This document shows, piece by piece, positions 51,001 through 62,715 of a stretch of DNA of 64,000 nt (the stretch's first letter is position 1; each line of letters begins with the position of its first letter). The notes beneath the pieces are model-generated. The model did not search any database, had not been told where the DNA came from, and saw nothing but the letters and a program-made list of their open reading frames with translations. A program made the position numbers and the translations under genes. The stretch covers positions 2,115,077-2,179,076 of the forward strand of contig VXAI01000116.1 in assembly GCA_013399305.1 (NCBI GenBank), read 5' to 3'. The stretch is from Rostratula benghalensis. Lineage: Eukaryota > Chordata > Aves > Charadriiformes > Rostratulidae.

Positions 51001-51987
51001 GTAGGTTGGGGTAGACAGGAAGAGACTACGAAATAAAAATACCCTGCATGGCTTTTCCCCCACCTTCCCCGCAGCTAAACACAAAATGTCTGTGCATTCA
51101 CATTTAATGATGGCCGATAAAAAGCAGGAGAGCTGCTGAGTCTGTTATTTCGGGAAACAATCGCACTTCAATTCAGTCACTGCCTCTTCATACTTTTCTG
51201 AGTTGTGGTGCTGTGCTGCATGAGCAAGAACAGGCTGTTCCCTTTCTTTTCCCCTGTGGAGTGTATTCCTGCAGGAATTGGCTTCTGTTCTGGAAGGCTT
51301 TGCTCCTTCTGCAGTGCTGGAAAGGTGGTTTGGATCCTCTTGTGCTCCATTAGGATGGAGGTGAAGCAGTAGTTCAACTGTGGAAACCTGGAGCTGTGGC
51401 AAGCCAAGTTTGATTTTGACCTAGTGTTGGCCCATCCTTTAAAATAAAGGATATTAAGGCAGTGAGTGTGTTCCCTCTTAATCTAATCCTCATCAGCCCC
51501 AGTCAAGGCAGTGAGTTGTACCGTGTCAGTGCTAGCGTTGGCTGCCTTATCCTTAGAGATTCACAGCAACACTTGGGTATATTAAATGTCATTGCATGAA
51601 TGTGACACATTGTGTTCCTGAAAATAAAAATGGAATCATCCCCACTTGTTCAAAGTACACTTATCTCTCTCTGTGTTTATTCTCTCCATCATGTTACAAT
51701 AACTGCTGCAAAACTTTGTGTATCAAGTGACAGATTAGTGCAGGCCCCTGTGGATCCTGGGACGGCAAGGGACTTTTTGTTTACTGGTGACATTTATCCT
51801 CTCATTTCCTTTTGGAAGCAATGACAGCTTCTCGCTGTCTGATGTGGAGTGTGCTTACGGGACCTTCTTTTCGTGCAATGTCTGGTGATAAATGCTCCAC
51901 TGCGTAGTATCTGTGTCTGCTCACTATGGAACCACTACTACTGCTTTCAGCAGGCAGTCGGGCAGGAACTTGTTGGAAAGCCAAAGG
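48029..51987. other. Intronic sequence upstream of the PH exon, nothing recognised
   Basis: It has a T-run at about 50755-50771 and a short (AT)n at 48396. No further ARHGAP24 exon was identified, although a non-coding leader exon could be missed. Confidence 0.55.
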
Positions 51988-52017
51988 GTTTCTAAGTGCA
52001 AGTATCTTCTCTTGCAG
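51988..52017 (+). promoter_or_regulatory. Splice acceptor of the PH exon
   Basis: A TTTCTAAG motif just upstream could serve as the branch site. It is followed by a short mixed pyrimidine tract and CTTGCAG ending at 52017. The reading frame opens directly after this AG and matches the protein family from the first codon, which fixes the boundary. Confidence 0.85.
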
Positions 52018-52140
52018 GAGGAGACCGAGAGCGGATGACAGCTAATCATGAGACATACCTTCTTATGGCGAGCACGCAGAACGACATGGAGGACTGGGTA
52101 AAATCCATTCGCAGGGTTATATGGGCACCATTTGGAGGAG
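52018..52140 (+). CDS. ARHGAP24: ARHGAP24 coding exon: C-terminal part of PH domain
   Basis: This 123-bp exon encodes about 41 residues reading GGDRERMTANHETYLL and then MASTQNDMEDWVKSIRR, ending near PFGGG. It closely matches my recollection of human ARHGAP24 residues about 90-131, with small changes such as Glu for Asp, Thr for Ser and Ala for Gly after the IW pair. It is the end of the PH domain; the Trp codon at 52095-52097 is the conserved Trp of the PH C-terminal helix. The PH domain binds phosphoinositides and directs the GAP to the plasma membrane. The acceptor AG is at 52016-52017 after a short pyrimidine-rich stretch, and the donor GTGAGT starts at 52141. The exon starts and ends after one base of a glycine codon, so it is symmetric (phase 1-1). 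The paralogs ARHGAP22 and ARHGAP25 have a similar exon, but MTANH and the nearby MPEDRN exon favour ARHGAP24. An internal ATG at 52035 corresponds to the start of a short isoform described in mammals. Confidence 0.93.
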
Positions 52141-52146
52141 GTGAGT
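52141..52146 (+). promoter_or_regulatory. Splice donor of the PH exon
   Basis: GTGAGT matches the U1 consensus at all six intron positions. Protein similarity stops exactly here, inside the last glycine codon. Confidence 0.9.
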
Positions 52147-55059
52147 CACTGAGGGAACACACAAGGCTCCCAGATACACCAAGACACACAAGGGTTTATC
52201 TGTCGACTCTTAGTCACAGCCAGAGTCTTAAAGTGGAGAAGAATGGTACAGATAGTTCAAAAAAAAAAGTGGAATAAACCCTTCCTTTTCACTTGCAATG
52301 CAATTAGCAGACATGTTCCTGTGCAGAGGGCTCAATTAAAAGGCTTTAAACTGTCTGAAACCACTTTGCTTGATGAGGATAGCACATGGCAGTGCATTAC
52401 CAAGGCGATGGGGAGTTTTCACAGAAGGCTGGTCTTCTATGAAATAAGCTTTTCTGCAGGGAGAAGCAGGGTAGTACCTTTAGTCACCAGCTAAAAGACC
52501 ATCCATGTGTTTCATAAATGCCTGTCACAGGAAGCTGTCAGTGATTTTCTGACAAGTGAGAGCTAAGACCAGTAATAGTATTATATAAAATTATGCACTC
52601 CAATATAAGCCTCAGAATATTAGCACTAGTAGTATAAGATAGATTTTATTTGGTATGCCCATCAAAAGAAAAAAAATTTCAGTAGTACTGGATCAAAATT
52701 TATTGTCGGATGTCTAGTTGTCTTTTTTAAGAGCTCTCTTATGTTGAATGGGCTGCAAACTATTATAATGATTTTCATCATTATTATTCTGATAATAATG
52801 TCTATATTATTATAATATGAGTATGATTAATAAACTTGCACAAAATGTCAGTATGTTAATCAGTCAGTTCCTTGGAGCACTTAAGTCTCCAAGTTTGGAG
52901 ACTGAAATGTTTTTCCACTGTGAAGGAGCAGCCGTATTGCATGAGATGTCTTGTCTGCAGGCTGCTAGAACATTAAGTCAGGCAGGATTGTCTGTGCTGT
53001 TTCATGACCAAGGAGTGCAGTTATCACTGAAAAATGTGGTGGCTGACTACAAATGGCTTTTTCTCAAATGTCAGGTAGACTACAGGAGAAAGGATGGGAG
53101 GGACTGAAGGAAGCTACCATTAAAAAAAAAAAAACAATAAAAATCTTTTCTTATAAGCCACCCATTTTCCTTTGTGTTTTATTCAGGTCACACAGTTCTT
53201 AGGAGAAGGTTTTGGCCTCGCTGGTGGGCTATGCTGAGGGAATTGGTCAGCTAGGGCCTGTCTGGCACTTCTTCAGACATGACTGTCTTCTCTTTGGCTC
53301 CTCCTGGGGAAATGTGCCCTGGAAAGATAATGCTAAAAGCAGGCATCTCACTGGGATCTGGCCCCATGTGTTAAAAAGCTGGCACAGTGCTGGATCTAAG
53401 CATGTAGGTCTTCCAGGAGGATGTTTAAACAAACAAAAATACCCCAATGCCCCAAATCCACAAAGTTAAAGGTTTGTCTTGAAAGGCGTAATCTGCTGGC
53501 ATATTGAGTTGGTTTGGGAGAGGGGCAGTGGCAGAAGCACAGTCTTCTACTATTAGGTTAGGTAAGAAATCTGTTTATGTAGCACAAAAAATGACCCATC
53601 CCCAGCTTTCTCTTTGTAATGCAGGCCTCCAGTAGCAGTATAAGCTACTGTGGTAATAATTAATTTGGGAGCGTAACAGAACTAGATTTTTTGAAGTGTA
53701 TCTTTGTGTTTTTTGCACTTGTCTTCCAGCACCACAGTATCTTTCTGTGGCAGATAGTGAGGGAAGGCAACCTTGCAGATCTTCTGCAGGTGGAGAAGTG
53801 CCTGTGTTTTATAGGTAGGAAGCTGAGATTAGGTGAAATTGTGTTTCTAGCCCAAGTCCATGCAAGGAGCTAGGAATAGAAACCAAATCTCACGAGCCCT
53901 GACTCTACGCTTTCATCACCAGCCCCTAATTTGCTTTTTACAGGGCAAGAGCTATTTCTGGTTTACAGCTGGGAATCCTTCCAGCCACCATGAAAATTCT
54001 CAGGACAGCACCATTGTTTTAAGAGCATTTAACACAAATTACTGAGGGAAGCATCTCGCTAAAGACTTTGCATACTGATTTGCATAAAACAGAGTCAGGT
54101 CCAATCCTTGTATTACTGTTTAAATTCATTTGTAGTTGAAAGATTTCTAAGTATGTTATTTTTGGTTTTCCTATTGAATTTCTTGAGCATATGCACTGAC
54201 TCAGGGTTATTTGTATAGGGAAGCAAACAGTTAACTCTCTAGAAAACATGAGAATAAGTGAAATGTGATTTTGGGTTTGGTGTTCATGCAGAAGGTCTGA
54301 CCGTGATGACAAGGCAAAAGGAGTATCGTGGGATGTGTCACCATTAAGAATTGTGTTTCTAGTGTGTTCCCCATTTTATCAACTGCTTGGTACTTAAGTT
54401 GGTAGTCTGAGCTACCTTAATAATTCTTAATAAGCCCTATTAACTGTTCTGTAATTATGTATGGCTGGGCACACTCATATTTTCATTATCCCTTGCTGCA
54501 TGGATGTTGCTACAGCTGCTGCAGCAATCTGACCCTTCTAAAGAAGGGCATTTCTGGTGTAAGTTGTCTAAGAGCCTGCCTTTACGAGCTGTAGCCAGTG
54601 AAGTTAAAAATCTTTTTATCTGTTACATTAAGTTGCAGTCACATGATGATGAGTAGCCAGTAACAAGTGATTACCTGCAATACAAAATTATTTCAGACAG
54701 CCAATTAATCAAAATGCCAGTTTTTACATCAGCTTCCTAAATTCTAGTACTAGATGGTAAACTACAATAGTCTGGTGTCATACAAGCGAAGTGCCGAGTA
54801 ACATACTTGAATTTTCTAGTTCTTTCAAGCATTGTAGGCAAACTGTGTGTGTACACATGCAACGGATGTGTCTGAGCCTTTGTGAGCGACTGGTATTGAA
54901 GTTTGTCTGGCACTGGGAAAGAACTCCCGGTACCAGAGCATGGAGCTCTGTAAATGATTAACCATATCATTAAATAGTTATTTGTTAATCTCTGCTAGAA
55001 AGGGGGTGAGGGGTGGAGTGTGGGTAGGTAGGTGGGAGTTTGCTAAGGTGATGAGAAAC

Positions 55060-55090
<31 letters not shown>

Positions 55091-55199
55091 GCACCAGCGG
55101 AATAAGGTGACTGTGGAAAAAATTCTGAAAAGAAAGAGAAATGTAAATGAGCCAGGGCATGTAATGCCTGTTTGCACATGAAATTCCTCTCCTGATTAG
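52147..55199. other. Intron between the PH exon and the alternative first exon
   Basis: It contains an AT-rich, partly palindromic segment at 52740-52830, an A12 run near 53122, and a T28 run at 55063-55090. No repeat family was recognised. Confidence 0.6.
55063..55090. repeat. T28 homopolymer run
   Basis: Twenty-eight T, about 150 bp upstream of the alternative promoter region. Long T-runs tend to exclude nucleosomes, which could matter here, but that is inference. Confidence 0.95.
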
Positions 55200-56330
55200 A
55201 TTAAAAAGGCAAATTTTTTTTACGGGAGGGAAAGACCTGAGCTTTAATTGCAGAGCTTGCAACTGAGGGGGAGGGAGGAGGGGAGAAGAAGGAGCATGAG
55301 CATTTTAGCAGGGTAATGTAAGGTCTGGCACCTCCTGCGGGAGCCAGGCACAGCCTGCTTGCTTTTCAAGCTGCCGCACACGACAGCTGCCTGAAGTCAA
55401 CTCAAAGTCACCCTGAGGAGCAGACAGATCTGCGCTGCGGCAGCTCCAGCTCCAGCTCCCCTTCCTTACCTCGCTTCCCTGCACCTGCTGCATGTGAGGG
55501 GCTGGCGCAGGCGGCAGCAGCAGCTGTGGCTGCCATTGCCAGGCGTGGGGCCAGGAGGGAGCGGACAAGCAGAGCATCCCCGCGTGGAAGCACTTCCCAG
55601 CCGCTCCCCAGGATCTCTGCGGCATCTGCTGCACCTCTCCCAGGAGAGCTTCTGGTAGTTCGAAGGCAATAAAACAAGCGAGAAGCCCTTGAGAACATCA
55701 GACAGGGAGCTGGGTGTGTAAAAGGCCTTTTGAAAGGAATATGTTATGGACAAGAGAGCCTTTCGGACAAAGGAGCTGTTGTTTTTGCTTCTCAGTTGCA
55801 GAGATAAAGGGAGCCAGCAAGGAGTATTGTATCCCGGAGGATTCTTCAGTGGCCTTTTGGGTATTGTTCTTCTCTTTCCCCTTGCGCACTGCAAAGCGCT
55901 GACCTTTTCCTGTGGAACTGGAGTCTCTGCCACTCAGCCCTCGCTTCCAGCTGGGAGGAAGAGGTCTTTCCACCCCTCCATCTGTGCAGGCACTTCTGTT
56001 TCAATTGAAGATACATATTTTTGCTGAAACTCTTTTGTTGTGACACTGTATAATAGACAGTTGTCTTGCCGTGGGAAATAAAAGAAACTAAAGGAAATAG
56101 AGAGATGGAAGGAAATCGTTCCCCAAAGCAAAACTGAAGCGCAGAAGAGAACATTAAAATCACTTCAAGCTCTACCCAGGATCTAGAAGATCACAAATCT
56201 CTTAGCTCCAGAGGAAAACACACTATTATAAAAACTCCTCAGCAGACAGTAAGGATGAGCAGTCGTGGTGTTTTGTCTGGATGCAGCTGGTAAAGGAAAG
56301 CTTTGGAGGGACCTGCGGTCCCTGGCCTGT
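55200..56330 (+). promoter_or_regulatory. ARHGAP24: Probable alternative ARHGAP24 promoter and 5' leader
   Basis: Directly upstream of the alternative first exon, base composition changes: a purine-rich GGGAGG-type stretch at about 55265-55292 is followed by a GC- and CpG-enriched stretch at about 55360-55660, unlike the AT-leaning intron around it. A TTAAAAAGG element near 55200 is a weak TATA-like candidate. No transcription start can be fixed from sequence alone, and part of this region may be intron or several leader exons. The leader holds several upstream ATGs, including a 12-codon ORF from 56255 and a 17-codon ORF from 56281 whose TGA (56332-56334) overlaps the start of the main frame. 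An in-frame TGA at 56256-56258 shows the coding frame is not open further upstream. Confidence 0.6.
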
Positions 56331-56333
56331 ATG

Positions 56334-56445
56334 ATGCCTGAAGACAGAAATGATGGAGTCCGCAGCCCAGGTGCTTTAGCAGCAGCTCCTTTCCTTCCTA
56401 AAACTACTTACAGGAGAATTAAGCGGTGTTTTAGTTTCCGTAAAG
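56334..56445 (+). CDS. ARHGAP24: ARHGAP24 alternative first coding exon (PH-less isoform N-terminus)
   Basis: This encodes 37 residues plus the first base of a glycine codon: MPEDRNDGVRSPG, then ALAAAPFLPKTTYRR and IKRCFSFRK. The second half is nearly identical to what I recall of the human ARHGAP24 isoform starting MPEDRN (about 655 residues, described as p73RhoGAP in vascular cells); the middle is more variable. This N-terminus replaces the PH domain, so the product should keep the RhoGAP domain and coiled coil but lose phosphoinositide binding. Two ATGs stand in tandem (56331 and 56334). I chose 56334 because it matches the mammalian start and has A at -3, while 56331 has T at -3 and would add one Met. 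The exon ends at 56445 before donor GTAGGT, in the same phase as the PH exon, so both can join the same downstream exon. The RRIKRCFSFRK stretch is strongly basic. Confidence 0.9.
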
Positions 56446-56451
56446 GTAGGT
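56446..56451 (+). promoter_or_regulatory. Splice donor of the alternative first exon
   Basis: GTAGGT follows AAAG at the end of the conserved peptide. Reading through it gives a non-conserved tail that stops at about 56532, which supports splicing here. Confidence 0.85.
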
Positions 56452-58982
56452 CCATTCTATTGCTGTGTTCTGCTTTGCTGGGGAAGCCGTCGTTTCCAAG
56501 AAGTCAAGGAGGCTGTGTGTGCAGGGGCAGATGAGAGTACTGAAACAAAGGTATTACACAATGCAGATGCCAACATTCCAGGAATGATTTATTTACTTCT
56601 TTGTTCATTTCTCTGGTAGCTGGCCAGCTGATACTGTTTCCTCTACATAATAGCCCATGAAAGAGGTGGCTTGAGACAACGTTATTGCAGCACCTCTGAG
56701 CAAAAATCAGTGAGAGCAGTGGGAGAATCAGGTTTGTGATGCTGAGTTGCCTATTTGTTTGGCAGAACATCCGGGAAAAGAGTTCAGGATTGCATTTTGT
56801 CTGTGTGGGAGGAGAGGGGAGAAGAGACAGAGCAAAGCAACTTCATAAATGTGCGTCTGTGCACAAGACTGAGTGCTTGGATTCAGAGATTTCTGATGGA
56901 CTGAAGTGTAGCCTTTACACTGTCCTCTTGCCAGTGCTGCATTGCCACTTCATCCTGTGGCCCTGCAGCCTGTGTTTGCCTTTTCACCTGCTGCATAGAG
57001 ATGTTTAAAGCCAGGTTTTTTCTGCATGGCACATACTCCTGTTGGAGCAGAGCATGGCAGAGAGGAGGGCAAAAAAGGGGCTGGTTTTCAAAATATGTCT
57101 CTTAGAAGCGCTGGAAGGGAAACATATCTGAGAAAGAGATGAGGATGAGGTGTCATGGTGCTTGGGATAGGTGGGAAGTAACTACTTCTATGATGAGGAC
57201 AAAAACTTTGTGTGTGGGAAGGTAACATTGGTGCTGCTTTTAAAACTATGATGGACAGAGAAATCCAAGTGAAAGGGTTAAATTGTTGTGTTGTTTAGAA
57301 GTGTGAGAAATGATTTTACACAGGGCTTCTACAAATACGATCATCTTCCTCTCCTGCTCCTCCCTAAACTGTTCCTCCATGCTGCCATTTGTCCTTTTGC
57401 AAGACTGTGCAGCTCTTTGCTCACAAGACTCAGTCGTGATGTAGTGGCGTCATTTGCTTCTGAGGGCTATGTGTACAGGCAGGTGGGGTGATGTCTTGAA
57501 ACTAGGGATCGTAATTAGTGAGGGACTCACTGTAGGACTACAGCAGAGATCAGCTCTCACCTCCAGCTGAGACAGCATTGAAAGCTGTTTGCCTACTGCA
57601 GCCCCCCCTTCCCAAGGCCAGCATTTCTCGTTGTTGCTGGAGAGTGGACAGGAGGACGTGGATGTGTTTGTATGAAGTGTGCTAGTGCATTTCAAGGTGT
57701 CACCATGTATTAGAGTTGTCTGTGCCCCATTTATACACTTAACTGTTTGAGAAATGTTTGGAAGTTGAATAAAGGATTAACTGATAATTTTGCAGACAGA
57801 TGCCTTTGTCCTCAGGGTGCAGCCTTAGCCACTCCAAGAGCTTCAGCTGTTGATTCTTTCCCCATGTGTTTTGACACAGCACTACTCATGTCTAAAACTC
57901 CAAGTGAAGATGCAGTGCTTGAGGCAGAAGACAGAATGAGCAAGGCCATGCTGTTAATTTGCTTTCCTCCTCATACCATTTTTTTTCAGTTGCTTTTCTT
58001 ATACACATTTTGAATCAAGAGTGTTGTCACAAGGCCAGATAAGAGCTACAGAATGCTGGGTGCGTGTGTTTAACTAGGTTCATGTCCCACTGAGGTCAAC
58101 AGAAAGATGAACATTAACCTGACTTTCAGTCAAGCCATTACTATTGGTTGCACAGGGAAATTGGGCTAACTACACTTGTCTTAGTAATTGGCATACCAAA
58201 TTCCTAGCACTTCATTTGCAGATTATACACGTAAGTATAAAAAAAGGCAAAATTAGCCTTCTGCAAATCTAGCCAATACCTGCACAAAGCAGATCAGTTT
58301 GTTCTAAGCTGTGCGATACAAGTCAGAAAATAAAATGAGCAGGGAAAATCATTGGAAGAACTACAAGGGAATCATGACAATTTATGTTTAGGCATAGGTA
58401 CCTCATCATCTTCACTGATGATACAAGGTATAGAACCCTTCCTGGAAATCCAGATCAAAGCTGCATTGTAAATAATTAAATGTATGGCCTGCTTGGAGGT
58501 CGTGTCGTAGGAGAAGTCTACTCAGAGGGCAGCATCTGAACAGAGCCGAGAGTCAAGTGTCTTTAAAATCCAATGTAGATAAGATACTCTGTGGTACCAC
58601 CGCAGGACCCTCCTGAGAGCTCATGTGGTGTAAGTGAAGAAAGCAGCAACTGGTGGTAACTTTGCTGGCATGCAGTGGTGAGAGCATTCTGAACATGGTG
58701 AATTTGGGTGAGCAGGGTTTTAGAGAAGGAGATGGCATTGGCTATAGACAGAGAAATGGTGCAGCCCCTGATGTGATCAACTGTGATAAATTTCCAGTGA
58801 AATTTTAAAAATTGCCTTCTTTCCTTTCTAGCCTGTAGCTAGTTCTGCTCTTATTTCAGAGTTGTTCTTTCTAAGCAGTAACCTCTGGTGCGCAGCTGTG
58901 CTAAACTCCAGGGCAGGAGTTTCTTACCTAATCTACTGCTGGCATCACACTCTGTGGTAGGAGAAGGCTTGAAGGGAGGAAA
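56452..58982. other. Intronic sequence after the alternative first exon
   Basis: No repeats or exon-like signals were recognised. The first few hundred bases may still belong to the promoter-proximal regulatory region. Confidence 0.5.
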
Positions 58983-59095
58983 ATCATAGAATCATATGGA
59001 ATTGTCAAGTTGGAAGGGACCAAGGGATCATCTAGTCCAGCCATCAACCTGATCCTGATTAAAAAAACCCATCACTAAACCATGTCATTAAGCAC
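58983..59095 (-). mobile_element. CR1 LINE 3'-end remnant (minus strand)
   Basis: The + strand reads ATCATAGAATCATATGGAAT then AAGTTGGAAGGGACCAAGGG and ATCATCTAGTCCAGCC, the reverse complement of a CR1 3' end. It is followed by a diverged stretch with CACTAAACCATGTCATTAAG that also fits CR1. Confidence 0.88.
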
Positions 59096-62000
59096 TAAAT
59101 TAGTCAGGTGGGAACAAAATTCTGCCACTGCAATTTTTGGTGGGATTTTTCCTCTCCTCTGCATTATAAAATTCTGTATAGAAGAAGAAAATACCTCTGC
59201 CTTTGACTCACTCAAAACAGTACTTAGTGCTGGGGAAAACTGGAGCAGCTGATAAGTAGGAATAATTTAAAACTGTATTAAGTGTTCAGTGGCCATGACA
59301 GCCACTTCTTTGTGTTATTCCAGGACCTTTGTTCCCAGCCCTGCTGTTGAAAGCCATTCACCTGACCTGTTATTTCTACTGTCAATGAATTATTGATGGA
59401 GAATTGAGAGCTGCTTAAAATTCTCATCCAACTCTTATGCTGAGAGCAATTCCTTTGACCTTAACTGACCCTTTCTGATCAGTATAACCCATAAATTCAG
59501 AACTTGTTGTGGAAGTATGGAGATCCTCTGCTGCACATTGAGAGGACACACATGAAGGCATGGGCCCTTTGGTCAGAGTATCAGCCCTCCGTGCTTTATG
59601 CTCTCTGAAAATTATGGTGTCATCTGAATTGCTGAGGGGTGGTTTGGGAAAAGCAAAAATCTTCTAGCTCACTGAGTGCGTGTGCTGTGGTAGAGCTAGA
59701 GCAGCAGGTGGGCTTTTTTCAGGCTATTCCTTATGAAGCCAGGAGGCAAAGCTGCTGCCTAGATCTTTCTCCTTTTTTTCTTACTGAACCAGAAGCTTGG
59801 AGTCAATAGACTAAGAGATGTGACCCTTGCCTGTGTTCAGCTAAGGAAATCATTGACTAATAGCATTCCCAGATTTTAAAAGCATACCCTAACTCTGAAT
59901 ATGCACCATTGAAAATACCACAGTGCTTTCAAAGCTCTTGAGCGGACATACACAGAATTTGGATATAGCACTGTAGTGTCTTTCATAAGCTTTATGGCTG
60001 TCTGTTAGGCTTGGAGATCCAGTTTCTCAAAATGTTGCAAAACTTCTGCCACGGGAATGTTCTAGTTAATGAATAACTGCCCGGCATGCCCTTTACTAGC
60101 ATGTGATTTTTCCTCTTTGATGTTATGCATGGTTTTGGCTTAATTGGATATAGCTTTAAAGACCCACAAGAGCCTCTCTGGAAAAGCTGTTCTGCTGATT
60201 AAATCTGATGACTGGTCAGAACTGGAACCCTTACATTTCCCTGCCTTCCGACAGCTCTGGGGAAGCTAAGCTGCTGCCATTCTCAATGTTTCTTGGTTTT
60301 CTTTCTTTGATTCTCCTCTGGCACCCTATCCCAAGGATAAACCAAACCACAGGTCAGCACTTGTGCATCTCTGCTTTTCTCCAGAGAAGTTGAGATTTAA
60401 GAGGAGAACTTGGGTTTGGATTGCAACATAGTTATGAGGGCTGTCTTTTATTTCCTTCTCCATGGAAGTGTTCTTGTTCAGTTACTATAGTAACTTTTAA
60501 AAAACAGCATGTGAAATTATCTCTGTGGTTTTGATGATATTGTAGTCTCCATAACTTAGATTGTCTTTTTCTTGCTTCTCTGTAAAGAAGGTGCTAGTGG
60601 TTACCACCTGTAGTTGATAGTGTTCAGCATTGTCTGCCTCTGCCAACCACTACTGCAGTTGTATGTTTGCAATGACATTTTGTCACAGCATTGCCTTTGC
60701 TTCATAATAGTAATTGTCTTAGTCTTTATAAACTATTAATCTGCAGTACCTCTTTAGTCTCAGTTGCAACATAAGAGGGGATATAACCGTTAGTAAGGGA
60801 CAGTGGAAGAAGATGCACTTTACAGGGCCTGTTATTCCAAAACAGTGGAAAATGCAACAGACACCAGAATGGTGATGAACAAACTATAGGTTGTCACGAG
60901 ATGATGTGGAAGCAGAGTTGTCATGTTTCTGCCATTTCTGCCCCTGGCAACAGAGTACTTTTTCCATAAGGCATCAGCAAGTCTGTAACTTCAAGTCAAT
61001 ATTTATTCAGGCTTATCATGAGTGATTCCTTTCATGGCCACATGCTGCCTGGTGCAGTGGTCTGCATTCATTAGGTGAAGGAAGTACTTCCGTTGGAGAA
61101 ATTCACCCTGGTGTTTGAAACCAAACCAGGCCTGCCAAAATGAATTCCAAAGCCAAACAAATTGGAGAATGCAGAGTGTAGTAAATGGTGACTTCAGAAG
61201 CACTTCAGAGTGTGATGAGATTTTCCATGAGACTGAAGTTTTAACTTAAGGTTATTACATGGCTGTCAGAATTAGGATGCTGTCATCTTCCCAAATCTAA
61301 GTGTGGAGATCCTCGTGCTGGTGAGGTAGATAGGGTACTGTCACTATTCATACAGATGGGGAGCCAAGTCCCTGAGGCTTTATCTGACATGAGGATGGTG
61401 GGGCATACACCTGCCCCTCTGACTGTGAAGTATATATGTGGCCAGACTCAATACAGCTGTCTTCTGAGGACTGTGTAGGACCTGTATCCGACTTATCAAA
61501 TCTGAAACCACTACTGTAGTTACTCTGTCTCTCCTTCAGGCATTCCTAGCTATGTGTATGTTAAGTATCTCAATAAAAGTCCCTTAATTTGCAATATACC
61601 TTAGTGCAGTCAGCAATAGAAACAATTCAATGTTTATACTTAAGGGACCAGAACTGAGAAGTTTCAGGCTCCAATTTGGATATTTTTTTCTTGACACTGT
61701 TTACTTTGCCAGCATATTAGGTCTTATTTTTCCTCAGATACAGGTTTCTTTTTAAGGTTTTCATCATTCAGTACCTGTAATTCACTAAGATATATATATA
61801 GTCATACCCATTTAATATATATATATTTTTTAAAAAGATTATATGGGGTTTTGCTCCCACTGCACAAAAACTCCCTTATTCTGATTTTATTCATTATCTA
61901 TTAGACACACTTTGAAAGCCAGTTCTAAAATGAAAAAAAAATAAAATAAAGAAAGAAGACAGCATCTCAAAAAATGCATTAATAGAGAGTGACGTGTTTT

Positions 62001-62371
62001 GACAGCAGTGTTGTTACCAGTAGGAGTTTCAAAGCAGTGTGGAAGGTTTGAAAACTTAGTCTTTCCTCTGGAAATGCATGCTGCAATATGCACATTACTG
62101 GTTAAAGAATATTAGCATGGAAAGAAGAAAGCATAGCCAGTAGGACAAAGCGTATTTGTGCTGATGGTACTGTCAGTAGGCATGAGTTGTAATTGCACAT
62201 CATATAACTGGAATATCCTATCTGATACTCATCAATTTTGTTTGAAAAGTGTCTTGTGTGTAGAACCAAGAGGTCTCATGGAATCTTGAAAGGAAGCTCA
62301 GATTGTATGTTCCTCAGACAAACTGAGGTAGGATGGCCAAGTCGTCCACCTAAGAAGGAATAAACCCAGGG
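59096..62371. other. Intronic sequence with an AT microsatellite
   Basis: Two short (TA)n blocks lie at 61790-61800 and 61813-61831. Nothing else was recognised. Confidence 0.55.
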
Positions 62372-62715
62372 AAACATCTCTGGGGAAAGGACCAGAGTGC
62401 CGTGGGGGACAACAAGTTGGACACGAGCCAACAGTGGACATGGCAGCAAGGAAGGTTTGACAGCAGCCTGTGAAGTATCTGCAGGAGCAGAGCCAGTGAA
62501 GGAGGGAAGTGATTAATGCACTCCTCTCAGCATTTTTTTAGACAATATTGCAAATGTTGCGTCCACAAAAAAAAAACCCCACCAAAAAGGCAGGGGGATA
62601 GGAAGATAAAACTGGAGGAAGTTGAGCAAAGGGCCACCAAGATGCTTGGGATCTATAACGTGTGCCCTTTGAGGAGAGGCAGAGGAGCTTGTTCAGCCAG
62701 GAGAAGGAACAACTT
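62372..62715 (+). mobile_element. Old, internally rearranged CR1 remnant (plus strand)
   Basis: The block TCTGGGGAAAGGACCAGAGT to GACAACAAGTTGGACACGAG, and later GAGCAAAGGGCCACCAAGAT, match CR1 ORF2 order. The middle (about 62500-62590) is replaced by unrelated or A-rich sequence. The 3' end is missing. Confidence 0.75.

Noticed and set aside
54978..55262. Minus-strand frames with a poly-lysine block
   Set aside because: The lysines come from the T28 run read in reverse; nothing else in the frames is protein-like.
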